This document shows positions 48,130 to 48,916 of a stretch of DNA of 48,916 nucleotides, piece after piece. Source of the DNA: a virus; the IMG/VR virus record IMGVR_UViG_3300028392_001777, positions 1 through 48,916 of that record; one strand, written 5' to 3'. The position numbers and the translations under genes are program-made. A model generated the notes under the pieces. It was not told where the DNA came from. It ran no database searches and worked only from the letters and a program-made list of their open reading frames with translations. The stretch's first letter is position 1, and each line of letters begins with the position of its first letter.

Positions 48130-48916
48130 GTGGCTACAGCACCTATAGTATCACAGAAAAAAGTCATATATCTCAATAATAGAGATATTTTAAAGCAGAT
48201 TCACTTATCCAAAAATACATATTGCAGCTATAAAGATCCCATAAACGATCATCAATATGACATTATTTTGCCCACAGTTGAGAAAATCAACCAGCGCACA
48301 GTAGCAGAGGCTAGGCGGAATCGTTCGGATCGTATTAAAAAAGAAACTGGAGTAGTTATTGATCCTAAAAAAATTCCTAATACAGATTTGGTGTTTAGAA
48401 TTACCTGTTGGGAACATATTCCAATGGCTCCTAAAAAGATTCCAAAGTCTGCTACTACTAAAAAGAAAAAATTAGACGATTTATTTGAGCTAGATTTAGT
48501 AGAAGACGATCCTGTTATTGATTTGCCAGCAGAAGCTGCTTTAGATGATGCTAAACATATTAGACTTCCGTTTCCCCCGTTTTATCACTATCGCTTGGAT
48601 GACAAAAAACAACCTTTCTTAGTTGGTAAGAGTCACTGGATTGGCGACTTGGAAAAAGGTGAGTTCAGTAAGGACCACGGTGCAGTTACCCGCACACTGG
48701 CTACTATGTACATGAAGCTATGCGAGCGTTATGCTACCCGTAGTAACTGGCGTGGCTATACTTACAACGAAGAAATGCGTGGAGCAGCACTAGTTCAGTT
48801 GTCGCAGATTGGTTTGAGATTTGACGAAAGTAAATCACAAAATCCGTTTGCTTACTATACAGCGGCTATTACTAATTCTTTCACACACGTTTTAAATTCT
48901 GAAAAGAAAAATCAAA
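48130..48916 (+). CDS. 55: late-transcription sigma factor, gp55-like (3' end outside window)
   Basis: 262 codons are visible, open to the right edge. The first residues (KKVIYLNNRDILKQI) match the N-terminus of T4 gp55 (YVNNKELLQAI), and the last 60 (CERYATRSNWRGYTYNEEM, LRFDESKSQNPFAYYTAAI) match its sigma region 2 (FSGYTQSWKQEM, NFDETKYKNPHAY). Between them lies an extra region of about 150 residues with TDLVFRITCWEHIPMAPKK, a Lys-rich stretch and acidic patches that T4 gp55 lacks. The product should direct host RNA polymerase to TATAAATA-type late promoters, several of which lie in this window. Start: GTG, 8 bases after AGGAG (48117-48121). Confidence 0.88.
   Translation, partial: MATAPIVSQKKVIYLNNRDILKQIHLSKNTYCSYKDPINDHQYDIILPTVEKINQRTVAEARRNRSDRIKKETGVVIDPKKIPNTDLVFRITCWEHIPMAPKKIPKSATTKKKKLDDLFELDLVEDDPVIDLPAEAALDDAKHIRLPFPPFYHYRLDDKKQPFLVGKSHWIGDLEKGEFSKDHGAVTRTLATMYMKLCERYATRSNWRGYTYNEEMRGAALVQLSQIGLRFDESKSQNPFAYYTAAITNSFTHVLNSEKKNQ

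Noticed and set aside
1-48916. tRNA genes, CRISPR arrays, integrase or attachment sites, insertion sequences
   Set aside because: Coding sequence covers nearly the entire window. The gaps are at most about 115 bp and contain none of these by eye; a tRNA scan would be the decisive check.

Overview
The window is a piece of an AT-rich T4-like contractile-tail phage genome (Caudoviricetes, myovirus morphology), not a bacterial chromosome. The clearest signs are a run of baseplate genes with recognisable gp25, gp6, gp5-like spike, gp53-like and gp48/54-like products, and a gp55-like late sigma factor at the right edge. The style of the genes (radical SAM proteins with N-terminal twitch domains, a tail-fibre C-terminal domain with the YADVAERF / TGRVPV pattern, a giant protein next to gp6) resembles T4-like phages of aquatic bacteria. 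The host cannot be read from the sequence. I see no tRNA, CRISPR array, integrase or insertion sequence.

Layout. (1) 2-5682, + strand: the end of an unknown gene, then a promoter and a tight operon with a small conserved phage protein, a small membrane protein, an NAD-dependent epimerase, a glycosyltransferase-like protein with a threefold repeat, a twitch/radical SAM protein and an unknown protein. (2) 5669-6292, - strand: a lone isochorismatase-like protein with its own late-type promoter. (3) 6371-12879, + strand: an operon with two tandem paralogous radical SAM/SPASM proteins, a second twitch/radical SAM protein, a divergent SGNH hydrolase, a 39-aa basic peptide, an aspartyl/asparaginyl-hydroxylase-like Fe/2OG oxygenase, a large unknown protein and a methyltransferase-like protein. 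(4) 12880-16017, - strand: a small operon with three glycosyltransferase-like proteins and two small conserved proteins, driven by its own promoter. (5) 16087-48014, - strand: the tail module. In transcription order it encodes a tube-cap-like protein, a gp53-like protein, three ORFs that together look like one baseplate hub protein, the spike, two unknown structural proteins, gp25, gp6, a 5348-aa giant structural protein, two related small-to-medium proteins, a tail fibre and two paralogous fibre-like proteins. (6) 48130 to the end, + strand: the late sigma factor, divergent from the tail module.

How it fits together. The sigma factor gene has a strong host-type promoter (TTGACA, 16 bp, TATAAT). 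The structural operons, the isochorismatase-like gene and the main radical SAM operon instead have (C/T)ATAAATA boxes about 20-30 nt before their first start codon, matching the T4 late promoter read by gp55. Two other operons (272 and 16017) have host-type promoters whose -10 box lies exactly 6 nt before the start codon, so their mRNAs should be leaderless.

The most interesting unexplained content is the 3.4-12.9 kb island: four radical SAM enzymes with a 2OG oxygenase, an SGNH hydrolase and a methyltransferase, bordered by glycosyltransferases. It looks like a phage-encoded protein or glycan decoration pathway. Its substrate is unknown.
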